IMG/VR virus record: IMGVR_UViG_3300009285_002867
Span: 1 to 41,738 of that record
Direction: 5' to 3' (one strand)
Length of the DNA stretch: 41,738 nt
From: a virus
The first letter of the stretch is position 1; each line of letters opens with the position of its first letter. The notes beneath the pieces were generated by a model. It ran no database searches and was not told the origin of the DNA. It saw only the letters and a program-made list of their open reading frames with translations. Below are positions 15,336 through 21,415 of the stretch, piece after piece. Position numbers and translations under genes: made by a program.

Positions 15336-15518
15336 ATGAATAGCTACGATCGGATCGAGGGAATGATACGCACCGCAGAAACCCATCGGCAAGCGGCCGC
15401 GCGAAAGCGATCTGGGGGCGACCTGAATGGAGCCGCGATCAATGAGCGGTATGCAGCGGCCATCGAACAAAATATCGAGCACGTGATGGCCGCCGCTGTT
15501 GCCGGTGGCAAAATCTGA
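15336..15518 (+). CDS. Small helical early protein
   Basis: 60 residues, Ala-rich and helical (MNSYDRIEGMIRTAETHRQA, then AAINERYAAAIEQNIEHVMA). It follows the third copy of the cassette. Unknown function. Confidence 0.65.
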   Translation: MNSYDRIEGMIRTAETHRQAAARKRSGGDLNGAAINERYAAAIEQNIEHVMAAAVAGGKI

Positions 15519-15547
15519 GTGGAGCAGCCAACAGGAGGGGAGCAAGG

Positions 15548-15850
15548 ATGACCAGCACTTGGAAGGGCTCACTGGGCACAGCCTCGAACATCGCCCGGCA
15601 GATTGCCGAACGGTACGGGCCCGAAGCAGCCAAGCAGTATGACCCCACCGTGAACTGCTTCACGTATCGAGGCTGGCGGGAGCGCGGGTATCAAGTGAAG
15701 CGCGGCGAAAAGGCGATGCACTCCATCACCTTTGTCCCGATGCTGGAAAAGCCGAAGGAAGGCACCACGACGAAGGAAGTCGCCGTGCATAGTGTGCCAC
15801 GCCCGGTGTATCTCTTCTGGAAGGAGCAAGTGGAGGCACGAGCAGCGTAA
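15548..15850 (+). CDS. Small protein resembling an ArdC N-terminal ssDNA-binding domain
   Basis: 100 residues. NCFTYRGWRERGYQVKRGEK and AMHSITFVPM (residues 37-65) resemble the ArdC/DUF1738 N-terminal domain (pattern: Asn-rich start, W-x-x-x-G-x-x-V-K-x-G-E-K-A, then a beta strand). That domain binds single-stranded DNA in plasmid antirestriction proteins. The metalloprotease part is absent. The function would be inferred only from similarity of pattern. Confidence 0.65.
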   Translation: MTSTWKGSLGTASNIARQIAERYGPEAAKQYDPTVNCFTYRGWRERGYQVKRGEKAMHSITFVPMLEKPKEGTTTKEVAVHSVPRPVYLFWKEQVEARAA

Positions 15851-15881
15851 CACAGCCAACCACAAGAGGAGGTGATTGTTC

Positions 15882-15992
15882 ATGCGGATCGAACGCTATG
15901 GCCGGTACTGGGCGGTCTACGACGGTGACATACTCATCTGCCTGACGGTATACCGCAAAGGTGCAGTTGAGGTTATACGACGATTGACATAA
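15882..15992 (+). CDS. 36-residue early protein ending in VEVIRRLT
   Basis: MRIERYGRYWAVYDGDILIC, then LTVYRKGAVEVIRRLT. Compact and beta-rich at first, helical at the end. It follows AGAGGAGG. Its last 12 codons are repeated at the ends of two neighbouring frames (16144-16182 and 16895-16933) and, decayed, at 16564-16596. This appears to be the complete form of the family. Confidence 0.7.
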   Translation: MRIERYGRYWAVYDGDILICLTVYRKGAVEVIRRLT

Positions 15993-16005
15993 TCAAGGAG
16001 ACCAC

Positions 16006-16182
16006 ATGTCAAAATGTGCTCAATGTAGAAAACCGCTAGTGGCAAAAAAGCCGTGGACGTGGTGCTATCAACACAATTCCTACCAAAGGGTGTGTCCGGC
16101 CTGCAGCCTGAGAGCATCAGTTGAATGGCCAGTGACGACATCCCGAAAAGACGCAGTTGAAGTCGTGCGGCGGTTGACGTAA
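16006..16182 (+). CDS. Small zinc-ribbon protein carrying the repeated C-terminal tail
   Basis: 58 residues: MSKCAQCRKPLVAKKPWTWC, then YQRVCPACSLRASVEW. CxxC (residues 4-7) and CxxC (residues 32-35) would bind one zinc. The last 12 residues are the RKDAVEVVRRLT tail shared with the preceding gene. It starts after CAAGGAG. It looks like a fusion of a zinc ribbon and the tail. Confidence 0.7.
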   Translation: MSKCAQCRKPLVAKKPWTWCYQHNSYQRVCPACSLRASVEWPVTTSRKDAVEVVRRLT

Positions 16183-16215
16183 GCAAGCAGTTGCCACTCC
16201 ACAACAGGAGGCATA

Positions 16216-16383
16216 ATGACCCAACGTACGCAAGCTATTATCTCTTACCTGACCAACATGATTGAAGCCCTAGATGGCAACGGACTAGTCGTCACTGACG
16301 AGACGATGATTCGAGAATGGATTGAAGCGTGTGGGGATTTTCAAGGGTTGCGAAATCTCACACAACAGGAGACCCGACGATAA
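16216..16383 (+). CDS. Small early protein
   Basis: 55 residues, MTQRTQAIISYLTNMIEALD, then TMIREWIEACGDFQGLRNLT. Helical. ACAGGAGG precedes the start. The stop overlaps a fragment duplicated from the gene at 16962. Unknown function. Confidence 0.6.
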   Translation: MTQRTQAIISYLTNMIEALDGNGLVVTDETMIREWIEACGDFQGLRNLTQQETRR

Positions 16384-16399
16384 GCGCCTCTCTCGTCAG

Positions 16400-16477
16400 C
16401 GCGGAGCGGACTATACGGAGTATGTTGATCTGGTCAAGATTGCCTCAGCACCAACCTACCAGGAGGTCGCACAATGA
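16400..16477 (+). pseudogene. Duplicated 3' fragment of the gene at 16962-17405
   Basis: The frame reads RGADYTEYVDLVKIASAP and ends at TGA 16475-16477. It matches SGADYTGYVDLVKVVAAH at the end of the later gene. About 42 bases (16401-16442 against 17335-17376) agree at most positions. The frame has no start of its own. Confidence 0.7.
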
Positions 16478-16563
16478 CGCTTGAGACGTGCTTGCAAGAA
16501 CTCTTAGATCAGTTTGACCATCGGGAAGCAACCGAAGAAGAAGCCTTTGATGGGATCTCATAA
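16474..16563 (+). CDS. 29-residue early peptide
   Basis: MTLETCLQELLDQFDHREAT and a short acidic end. It is preceded by AGGAGG and overlaps the duplicated fragment by ATGA. Immediately after its stop, in the same frame, come the remains of the repeated C-terminal tail, interrupted by another stop, so the protein may once have been longer. Confidence 0.5.
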   Translation: MTLETCLQELLDQFDHREATEEEAFDGIS

Positions 16564-16623
16564 AATACGCTCGACGTCATACGGTAATTGACATAGTGAC
16601 GAGACCATCACAGGAGGATTCGG

Positions 16624-16863
16624 ATGAAAAGTAAAACGGGAAGTTTTTGTAATAGTTGCACAGCGGATGAATATGAGGATGAAGGAGGAAACAAAACAAC
16701 CCAGCATCACCTTATCGAGTGTATTTATTGTGAGTCAAAAAATCGGTGCCCCGGGGACGGAGTTGATCCGGCAGACAGTACCGATGATGAGAGCTGGAAT
16801 CATCTGAGAAGATCCCATCACCCTGGGTGTGAGTGGGTGGACACACGAGCCTTTAGGCTTTAA
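16624..16863 (+). CDS. Small cysteine/histidine-rich protein
   Basis: 79 residues with two possible zinc sites: CNSC near residue 9 and CIYC near 33 with several His residues (HHLIECIYCESKNRC). Acidic in the middle. ACAGGAGG lies upstream. The frame stops just before a hairpin, and a further tail copy follows in a different frame, which suggests a past frameshift near 16860. Confidence 0.65.
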   Translation: MKSKTGSFCNSCTADEYEDEGGNKTTQHHLIECIYCESKNRCPGDGVDPADSTDDESWNHLRRSHHPGCEWVDTRAFRL

Positions 16864-16867
16864 TCCG

Positions 16868-16889
16868 CTCCCCGTCTCACGACGGGGAG
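16868..16889 (+). terminator. Stem-loop after the small gene (no U-tract)
   Basis: CTCCCCGTC (16868-16876), loop TCAC, GACGGGGAG (16881-16889): a perfect 9-bp stem directly after the stop codon at 16863. No run of T follows, so it is not a classical intrinsic terminator. It may slow polymerase, protect the mRNA or act as an attenuator. Confidence 0.6.
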
Positions 16890-16961
16890 AAACCCGTAAG
16901 GGCGCACTCGAAGTCGTGCGGCGGTTGACGTAAACGGGAGCTTCCATAGGAGGGCGGAAGG

Positions 16962-17405
16962 ATGCATACCATCATTGTCACCCCAGCAGAAGTCGCACAG
17001 CGCCAAGCGGAGTTGCGGCGGCTGGGCATTGCCAGCTATCATCAGGCCGATAGCACCAGAGAGAAAACCGAAGTCGAAAGCATCAAGTCGGACGTGCGGG
17101 CGTCGTGGTCAAGTAAGTATGCGGCCGTGCTTGATCCCTACTCGAAAGCGAAAGCGCGGCGCTTCCGCATCTTCCAGCTTGACCCCGAAGACCCGTCTAT
17201 CCCGATGGGATATGTCGGGATGCCTACTGTTGTCTTTGAGTGCATCGGCACTGATCCACGGGACGCGGCGCTGGCGGCGATTCTGTCGAAACTCAAGCCC
17301 GAAACGGCGGCCAAGTGGAAAGGCCGCAAGCCGAGCGGGGCGGACTATACGGGGTATGTCGATCTCGTCAAGGTTGTGGCAGCCCATGCGGAGGGCCAGC
17401 CATGA
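16962..17405 (+). CDS. Early protein of unknown function
   Basis: 147 residues. Starts MHTIIVTPAEVAQRQAELRR after AGGAGGG. The C-terminal part (IPMGYVGMPTVVFECIGTD, then KPSGADYTGYVDLVKVVAAH) seems compact. A duplicated fragment of its end lies at 16400-16477. It overlaps the next gene by ATGA. No family was recognised. Confidence 0.7.
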   Translation: MHTIIVTPAEVAQRQAELRRLGIASYHQADSTREKTEVESIKSDVRASWSSKYAAVLDPYSKAKARRFRIFQLDPEDPSIPMGYVGMPTVVFECIGTDPRDAALAAILSKLKPETAAKWKGRKPSGADYTGYVDLVKVVAAHAEGQP

Positions 17406-17599
17406 ACTCCCTAGCCTTACCAAGAACGACGCTCTACACTCACTGGGCGACTGAGACACCCCTTATACTAGACGGGGTTGCCTATCGCGTCGGACATATG
17501 AGCTATGGCGAGTACTTCCTTGAGCCGGGCCTCCCACAAGGAGAGCAGACAGGGTTTAATGTCGGTACGCTCTGGCCAGACATCGAGAGGGCACCATGA
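17402..17599 (+). CDS. Small early protein
   Basis: 65 residues, MNSLALPRTTLYTHWATETP, then GYRVGHMSYGEYF-like beta-rich sequence. Linked by ATGA to both neighbours. Unknown function. Confidence 0.6.
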   Translation: MNSLALPRTTLYTHWATETPLILDGVAYRVGHMSYGEYFLEPGLPQGEQTGFNVGTLWPDIERAP

Positions 17600-17817
17600 C
17601 TCGCTGGAACCTCGCCTTGCTCGCTACCGATTACCTCAACTTCCGCCGCCGACAACTTGGCCGGGAGCCGAACGAGTGGGAGATCCGAGGGATCAACGGG
17701 TTTGCAGAGTACCTCATTCTCCTAGAAGCGATGGGGGAACGGAAGGAGTGGAGGCACCCTACCCAGCCGTGCCTAGACGCCACAGATATGCAGGAGCGTC
17801 CCCAGGAGAACCCATGA
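17596..17817 (+). CDS. Small early protein
   Basis: 73 residues, MTRWNLALLATDYLNFRRRQ, then NEWEIRGINGFAEYLILLEA. Helical and charged. Overlaps by ATGA on both sides. Unknown function. Confidence 0.6.
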   Translation: MTRWNLALLATDYLNFRRRQLGREPNEWEIRGINGFAEYLILLEAMGERKEWRHPTQPCLDATDMQERPQENP

Positions 17818-18017
17818 CCGAATGCCCGAAGTGCCGCAAGATGATCCACGAGGCCGCCTGGGAAGTCCACCACGAGCTCAACCACCTGAAACGGCACCGG
17901 GGAAACCTGGACGCCTTAGCGCAGGCGCGGCTCGTCCTAGCCACCAAGCGGGCGGAGCGACGAATCAGAACCCACGCGCTTGAAACACGCTGGAACGGCC
18001 AGCAGGGGGAAATATGA
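17814..18017 (+). CDS. Small zinc-finger-like protein
   Basis: 67 residues with CPKC (residues 4-7) and two His (HHELNH) giving a C2H2-like site, followed by a long basic helix (ALAQARLVLATKRAERRIRT). May bind nucleic acid. Overlaps by ATGA on both sides. Confidence 0.65.
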   Translation: MTECPKCRKMIHEAAWEVHHELNHLKRHRGNLDALAQARLVLATKRAERRIRTHALETRWNGQQGEI

Positions 18018-18403
18018 GATTGGCAACCGCTACCCTGCTAGGCGTTTTTTGCGCCCTGTGCTACCTAGAAGGCACGAACGCTGCCGAGAACGCCCCCTAC
18101 CACGGCACAGCGAGTTTTTACGGTCTGGAGGCCTGCCAATTCAACCCCGATCCGCGCTGCCCTACTGCCTCAGGCCGCAGTCTCTACGCCCTCGCCGACC
18201 GCCCCTACATGGCCGCGTGGTTCGGGATGTTCGGCAGTCGGTGGCGGGTCTGCGGGCCTGCGGGGTGTGCCGTCGCCGAGCTCTGGGATCGAGGACCAAA
18301 CCAGCGGCTGCATCGCCTTGCCGACCTCAGTCCCAGGGTGTTTGAGCGTGTGTGTGGCCCACTGAGCTTGGGGGTGTGCCAGGTGAGCGTAGAACCCAAA
18401 TGA
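18014..18403 (+). CDS. Secreted RlpA-like double-psi beta-barrel protein
   Basis: 129 residues. Signal peptide residues 1-23 (MRLATATLLGVFCALCYLEG). The mature part matches the RlpA/DPBB pattern: GTASFYGLEAC near 30, CPTASGRSLY near 50, CGPAGCAVAELWDRGP near 82-96 and LADLSPRVFE near 103. RlpA-type domains cleave or bind glycan strands of peptidoglycan lacking stem peptides, or form expansin-like folds. Here it may act as a periplasmic endolysin or wall-remodelling enzyme. Six Cys suggest disulphides. It is co-translated with early genes, not with a recognised holin. Confidence 0.8.
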   Translation: MRLATATLLGVFCALCYLEGTNAAENAPYHGTASFYGLEACQFNPDPRCPTASGRSLYALADRPYMAAWFGMFGSRWRVCGPAGCAVAELWDRGPNQRLHRLADLSPRVFERVCGPLSLGVCQVSVEPK

Positions 18404-18417
18404 CCACCTCGTAGACA

Positions 18418-18669
18418 ATGCCCCCTACAAAGTTAAGCCTACTTAAGGCGTACTGGAAGCGCGGGGATAGACGGGGGGCGCTTCGGCTTGCCGCACGGTT
18501 CCCACGATTAGGGCGGGAGAAAGAAGCAATTACGCGGGCGTGGGCGGCGTTGCAGAACCCATGTCTGTATGAACAGATGGGCTACCGAGTGGGGGAGACA
18601 GTTGAGGCGGGCTACCGTGCCCTCCGCCATCGTTATCACCTCCCACCCGCCCCGCCTGGCACACCTTAG
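18418..18669 (+). CDS. Small conserved-looking helical protein
   Basis: 83 residues: MPPTKLSLLKAYWKRGDRRG, then ALRLAARFPRLGREKEAITR. This pattern (K-x-x-L-L-x-A-W-x-x-G-D-x-x-x-A-L-R-I-A-A-x-F-P-x-L-G) is familiar from many phages and bacterial islands, with no known function. Its 3' 140 bases overlap the end of the leftward methyltransferase gene. Confidence 0.7.
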   Translation: MPPTKLSLLKAYWKRGDRRGALRLAARFPRLGREKEAITRAWAALQNPCLYEQMGYRVGETVEAGYRALRHRYHLPPAPPGTP

Positions 18670-19507
18670 TCGCTACCCGCCAGTCCCCTTTGACAAAGAC
18701 CAAGACGTTCTGGTGCGTTTTCCCCAACTTCCGCCCTGATGTAAATTGAGAGCCAACACGGACGGGGAGGGAACCGATAGCGGTAATGAGGATAGCCTCG
18801 TTATACAACTTCAGGCCGAGGAGGTCACGGCAGATGAGGACGGTATCGGCCACAAAGCCCCTGTATTCCCCCGACGGGGCACGGTAGTCCCCGACGACGA
18901 GGCAGAGGAACCGGTCAGGTTTTAACCGTTTAACGGCTTGCTGTAAGACCACTTTGTAACCATAGAGAAACTGGTTATAGGGGAGGGTGCTAAGATCGCG
19001 TGGGTCATCACTATACCGTTCTAAGTCCCCGTAAGGGGGGCAAGTGAACACAAAATCAGCTAACGGGGCGTCCGCAAGGGTCTGACGGCTATCACCGCAA
19101 ACCCAGACGGGGGGGAAAGTTGCCCCGTCGCAAATTGGCCGTTGGCTTTCATTTGCCACTACCTGTTCAGCCCGCAGCTCACACCCCCAGTAGCGGTAGC
19201 CGAGGTAAGCGGCTACAATACCCCTAACGCTCCCCCCTGCAAAGGGGTCTACTACCTGCCCGGCGGGGGGGCAGAACCACAGATACATGAGTTCACAGAG
19301 GACGGGGTCGAAAACGGAAGTCCCGCTTCCCTCAACTTGGGCAGCCTCCCCTGTTGCGTAAGAACCGTCTGGTTGCCGGAACATATAGGCGCTATTCTCC
19401 CCCATCCCCACCCCAGGGATAGCCCTATTCACCTTACCCCCCCCAGCCATTTCGTGCTCACCACGCATGAGGTCTTGGCCGAACACACGCCCAAAGGGTT
19501 TAGCCAT
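18530..19507 (-). CDS. DNA methyltransferase, catalytic part of a split gene
   Basis: 325 residues. DPFAGGSVRGIVAAYLG (residues 87-103) is the S-adenosylmethionine motif I, TCPPYGDLERYSD (155-167) is the catalytic motif IV (the SPPY/NPPY family of N4-cytosine or N6-adenine amino-methyltransferases), and FVKGD appears near the end. Phage versions protect DNA from host restriction. The last 45 residues are low-complexity Gly/Pro/Ser and overlap an antisense gene. It starts as ATGGCTAA, overlapping the stop of the upstream part by 8 bases. See the split described for 19500-19772. Confidence 0.82.
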   Translation of the reverse strand: MAKPFGRVFGQDLMRGEHEMAGGGKVNRAIPGVGMGENSAYMFRQPDGSYATGEAAQVEGSGTSVFDPVLCELMYLWFCPPAGQVVDPFAGGSVRGIVAAYLGYRYWGCELRAEQVVANESQRPICDGATFPPVWVCGDSRQTLADAPLADFVFTCPPYGDLERYSDDPRDLSTLPYNQFLYGYKVVLQQAVKRLKPDRFLCLVVGDYRAPSGEYRGFVADTVLICRDLLGLKLYNEAILITAIGSLPVRVGSQFTSGRKLGKTHQNVLVFVKGDWRVATKVCQAGRVGGDNDGGGHGSPPQLSPPLGSPSVHTDMGSATPPTPA

Positions 19508-19772
19508 TACCAGACGAGGGGGGTGGGTTTAAAGGCCATGTACTTGTGGTGGGGGCATCCTGTACTTGTTGTGCTGTCGTGAGAAGCCCCCCCCCGCGCC
19601 CGACTTCCGACTTGATGCCGAGTGCTAACCACGCGGCCTTGCGTTCTTGCCACCACCCCTCCCGCGCATTGAGGACGCTAAACGGGGGGTAGGTAAACTG
19701 TGCGGAGAGGGCCCCGCCCTTCGGGTTCTCTATCGGCTCCCCGAAGAGGTCAGTGCCATAAAGCGCTTCCAT
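19500..19772 (-). CDS. N-terminal part of the split DNA methyltransferase
   Basis: 90 residues from ATG 19772 (GGAGG eight bases upstream). QFTYPPFSVLNAREGWWQER and then KAAWLALGIKSEVGRGGG (residues 25-62) match the N-terminal region that precedes FGQDLMRGEH in undivided phage methyltransferases of this type. After a G9 run the frame changes to an unlikely tail (TTAQQVQDAPTTST) and stops at 19500. Either the enzyme is made as two coupled chains or the gene is frame-disrupted. Confidence 0.72.
   Translation of the reverse strand: MEALYGTDLFGEPIENPKGGALSAQFTYPPFSVLNAREGWWQERKAAWLALGIKSEVGRGGGLLTTAQQVQDAPTTSTWPLNPPPSSGNG
19587..19595. repeat. Homopolymer of nine (C on +, G on coding strand) inside the methyltransferase
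   Basis: Nine consecutive C on the plus strand. A change to ten opens a frame that reads SHDSTTSTGCPHHKYMAFKP, closer to a natural linker, before it hits another C6 run at about 19526-19531. Such tracts are typical sites of slipped-strand phase variation, and also of sequencing or assembly error. Confidence 0.75.
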
Positions 19773-19805
19773 GCAATTTCCTCCGTTTACCAGCACGAGA
19801 CCGAC

Positions 19806-19938
19806 TGCACACTAGTGAAAATTAGTGTGCAATTATCGAGTGCAATAGCCTATACTATAGGTACCCATTGCACAGTAACCCAACTTAGTGTGCAAGGTTG
19901 GGCGGTGGAGCCTCACTAGCTGGTTGCACAGTAACCCA
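19806..19938. promoter_or_regulatory. Cluster of palindromic sites (TTGCACASTAA half-sites)
   Basis: Palindrome A: TGCACACTA (19806-19814), 8-base spacer, TAGTGTGCA (19823-19831). Palindrome B: TTGCACAGTAA (19868-19878), 6-base spacer, TTAGTGTGCAA (19885-19895), 10 of 11 positions matching. A 15-bp direct repeat TTGCACAGTAACCCA occurs at 19868 and 19924 (period 56). A further GTGCAA lies at 19840. The cluster lies between the ATPase stop and the methyltransferase start. It could be an operator or an iteron-type replication origin. Confidence 0.75.
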
Positions 19939-20898
19939 CTGGCTAGGCCGTTCTATGGGACTTACCTGCCTTATTAAACCCTCAGTCTTAAGTCGGCTCA
20001 GGCAATTCCAGACGGAGCGGGTAGAGTAGCCTGACTGCTGGGCGAGGTCAGCTACAGTCAGGGCTCCTTCCTGGTGGGTCCGTAAGACTTCGAGCACCTT
20101 GGTTGTGGAGCCAGGACGGTCTACCTTCACCTGGTAGTATAGGGATTGGTCATCCACTAACTCCAAGTTCACGAGGTCAATCGCCTTCCCCATCCGCTGG
20201 GTATCACAGCTAAAGCGACGGTCTTTCATCGCTACCTTCGGGCTGGTCTTCTCCAAGAGGTAGACCTCATCCGGGTAGGCTTTCCAGATGAAGCTCCCAA
20301 AGAGGCTGTCGTCCCCTTCATCCATGATGCGCCCCGTCTTCGCCTCCCGCAATGGGCGGTGGGCATGGTGGCTAATGACCACCGTTGCCTGGAAGTGTTC
20401 GGCGAGGTAGCGTAGGTGGGCAACCATGCGGCGGGCATCGGCATTTTCAATCAAGTCCCCTTGCATAAAGGCATAGAGGGGGTCAATCAGGATCACGTCT
20501 GGCCGCGTATGTTGCTCTAGGGCGCTGGTAACGGTCTTCAAGCCTTCCTGCGTATCGAGGGCGATTGCGGGGTAGTAGAGGATATGGAAGCGGCTCGGCT
20601 CACAATCAATGGCCTGGCGCATCCGGCGCAGATTGGCTTGGGTATCGGAGAGCTTCCCTTCCCCCTGGCAGTATGCCACAGAGAGAGGTCGTGGAACCTC
20701 ATAGACCCCGAAGACAGCGCTGCCACTCGTCAGGTGGCAAAGGAGTTGGAGGAAGAAAATGGACTTCCCCGACTTCTCCTTCCCGATGAGCAAGGCATGG
20801 TCGCGCTCCCACAGCACAGACTCGATCAACGGCGCAGAACCGGGGAGGTCGTCACGGAGGAAGGTTGTGCCGTCATAAATGCCTTCAAAGCGAGCCAT
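19885..20898 (-). CDS. RepA/DnaB-like AAA ATPase (putative replicative helicase)
   Basis: 337 residues. Walker A GKEKSGKS (residues 39-46), Walker B DVILIDPLYAF (134-144) and VVISHHAHRP (173-182) fit the hexameric RecA-like RepA family (AAA_25), which unwinds DNA at plasmid and phage origins. Residues 270-320 (ALTVADLAQQSGYSTRSVWN) look like a winged helix-turn-helix for DNA binding. The promoter at 20911-20939 places the start site about six bases before ATG 20898, so it is nearly leaderless and has no Shine-Dalgarno site. Its stop lies within the palindrome cluster. It may also act as a primase-loading or copy-control protein. Confidence 0.82.
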   Translation of the reverse strand: MARFEGIYDGTTFLRDDLPGSAPLIESVLWERDHALLIGKEKSGKSIFFLQLLCHLTSGSAVFGVYEVPRPLSVAYCQGEGKLSDTQANLRRMRQAIDCEPSRFHILYYPAIALDTQEGLKTVTSALEQHTRPDVILIDPLYAFMQGDLIENADARRMVAHLRYLAEHFQATVVISHHAHRPLREAKTGRIMDEGDDSLFGSFIWKAYPDEVYLLEKTSPKVAMKDRRFSCDTQRMGKAIDLVNLELVDDQSLYYQVKVDRPGSTTKVLEVLRTHQEGALTVADLAQQSGYSTRSVWNCLSRLKTEGLIRQVSPIERPSQWVTVQPASEAPPPNLAH

Positions 20899-20910
20899 CG
20901 GGGATAGCCT

Positions 20911-20939
20911 ACTGTAACAGACCCCTAGGGAGTTGTCAA
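20911..20939 (-). promoter_or_regulatory. Leftward sigma70-type promoter
   Basis: On the leftward strand TTGACA (20939-20934), 17-base spacer, TACAGT (20916-20911). It would start transcription near 20904, six bases before the ATPase ATG. Its -35 box faces the -35 box of the rightward promoter at a distance of 10 bases. Confidence 0.75.
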
Positions 20940-20949
20940 GAAATAACTC

Positions 20950-20978
20950 TTGACACTGGCAATTTAGAAGCGTACACT
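20950..20978 (+). promoter_or_regulatory. Rightward sigma70-type promoter
   Basis: TTGACA (20950-20955), 17-base spacer, TACACT (20973-20978). AAGCGTACACTTTTGG (20968-20983) agrees at 14 of 16 bases with the -10 region of the promoter at 14495. The Shine-Dalgarno site AAGGAGG follows at about 20985 and the start codon at 21001. Confidence 0.8.
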
Positions 20979-21000
20979 TTTGGCAAGGAGGATAGCTACA

Positions 21001-21216
21001 ATGATTGTACCAACGGATAAGCTTAGGCAGTTCGCAGAGTTATATGAGAACCGACGAGTGCTATGTGAGAAACTTGAAGTGGATGAATCGGTACTTTCTC
21101 GGATGTTGAAAGGCCATCGAGGAGCAAGTGCGAGTGTCATCGAGAAAGTGTGCCGGTTTACTGGATGGCAACTTCAAGATGCCTTTGAAATTGTAGACGG
21201 GGAAACAAGCGAGTAA
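21001..21216 (+). CDS. Small helix-turn-helix regulator, second control gene
   Basis: 71 residues. LCEKLEVDESVLSRMLKGHR and GASASVIEKVCRFTGWQL match an Xre-type helix-turn-helix (residues 15-58). It starts at 21001 because AAGGAGG lies 8-9 bases upstream; an in-frame start at 20980 lies only two bases after the -10 box. It probably controls the divergent promoter pair, perhaps as the partner of the first regulator at 14531. Confidence 0.8.
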   Translation: MIVPTDKLRQFAELYENRRVLCEKLEVDESVLSRMLKGHRGASASVIEKVCRFTGWQLQDAFEIVDGETSE

Positions 21217-21223
21217 GACGGCC

Positions 21224-21415
21224 ATGAGCTACGATCCGGTGGACGATAACCGTCTGACCTCTGACGACATTCTTCTTGCCGATCCCCGCTTGGGACGTTG
21301 CCACCTTTGCCCCAACATTCTCCTCATTGAACACCTTACGCAAGTCCAACTGGATGAGCCGAAGAATTGGGTCAGTCTGTGTCCCGTGTGCCTAGAGAAG
21401 GAAATGCTACGATGA
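21224..21415 (+). CDS. Small zinc-ribbon protein
   Basis: 63 residues with CHLC (residues 26-29) and CPVC (53-56), a typical two-knuckle zinc ribbon (GRCHLCPNILLIEHL, then WVSLCPVCLEKEMLR). Linked by ATGA to the next gene. May bind DNA or a protein partner. Confidence 0.7.
   Translation: MSYDPVDDNRLTSDDILLADPRLGRCHLCPNILLIEHLTQVQLDEPKNWVSLCPVCLEKEMLR

Larger units (their letters stand above)
14761..15540 (+). repeat. Four copies of a 20-bp ribosome-binding cassette
   Basis: GGAGCAGCCAACAGGAGGGG is found exactly at 15045-15064 and 15521-15540, with near copies at 14760-14778 (GAGCAACCAACAGGGAGGA) and 15309-15328 (AGAGCGACCAACAGGAGGGG). Each ends 6-8 bases before the start codon of a small gene. 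A weaker relative, CACAGCCAACCACAAGAGGAGG, precedes the gene at 15882. The copies set the starts of the genes at 14784, 15072, 15336 and 15548. Confidence 0.85.
15954..16933 (+). repeat. Recurring C-terminal coding tail, four copies
   Basis: Copies at 15954-15992, 16144-16182, 16895-16933 and a degenerate one at 16564-16596. They encode RKGAVEVIRRLT-stop, RKDAVEVVRRLT-stop, RKGALEVVRRLT-stop and TLDVIR-stop-LT-stop. The second and third share 24 identical bases ending in the stop codon. They sit after four different small coding sequences. Confidence 0.85.

Noticed and set aside
16868-16889. Intrinsic terminator
   Set aside because: The stem is perfect but no T-run follows, so only a hairpin is claimed.
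14761-16933. CRISPR array
   Set aside because: The repeats are separated by variable coding sequences, sit at ribosome-binding sites or gene ends, and lack regular spacers.
19142-19582. 146-residue rightward frame opposite the methyltransferase
   Set aside because: Antisense to motifs I and IV of the methyltransferase; no start signal.
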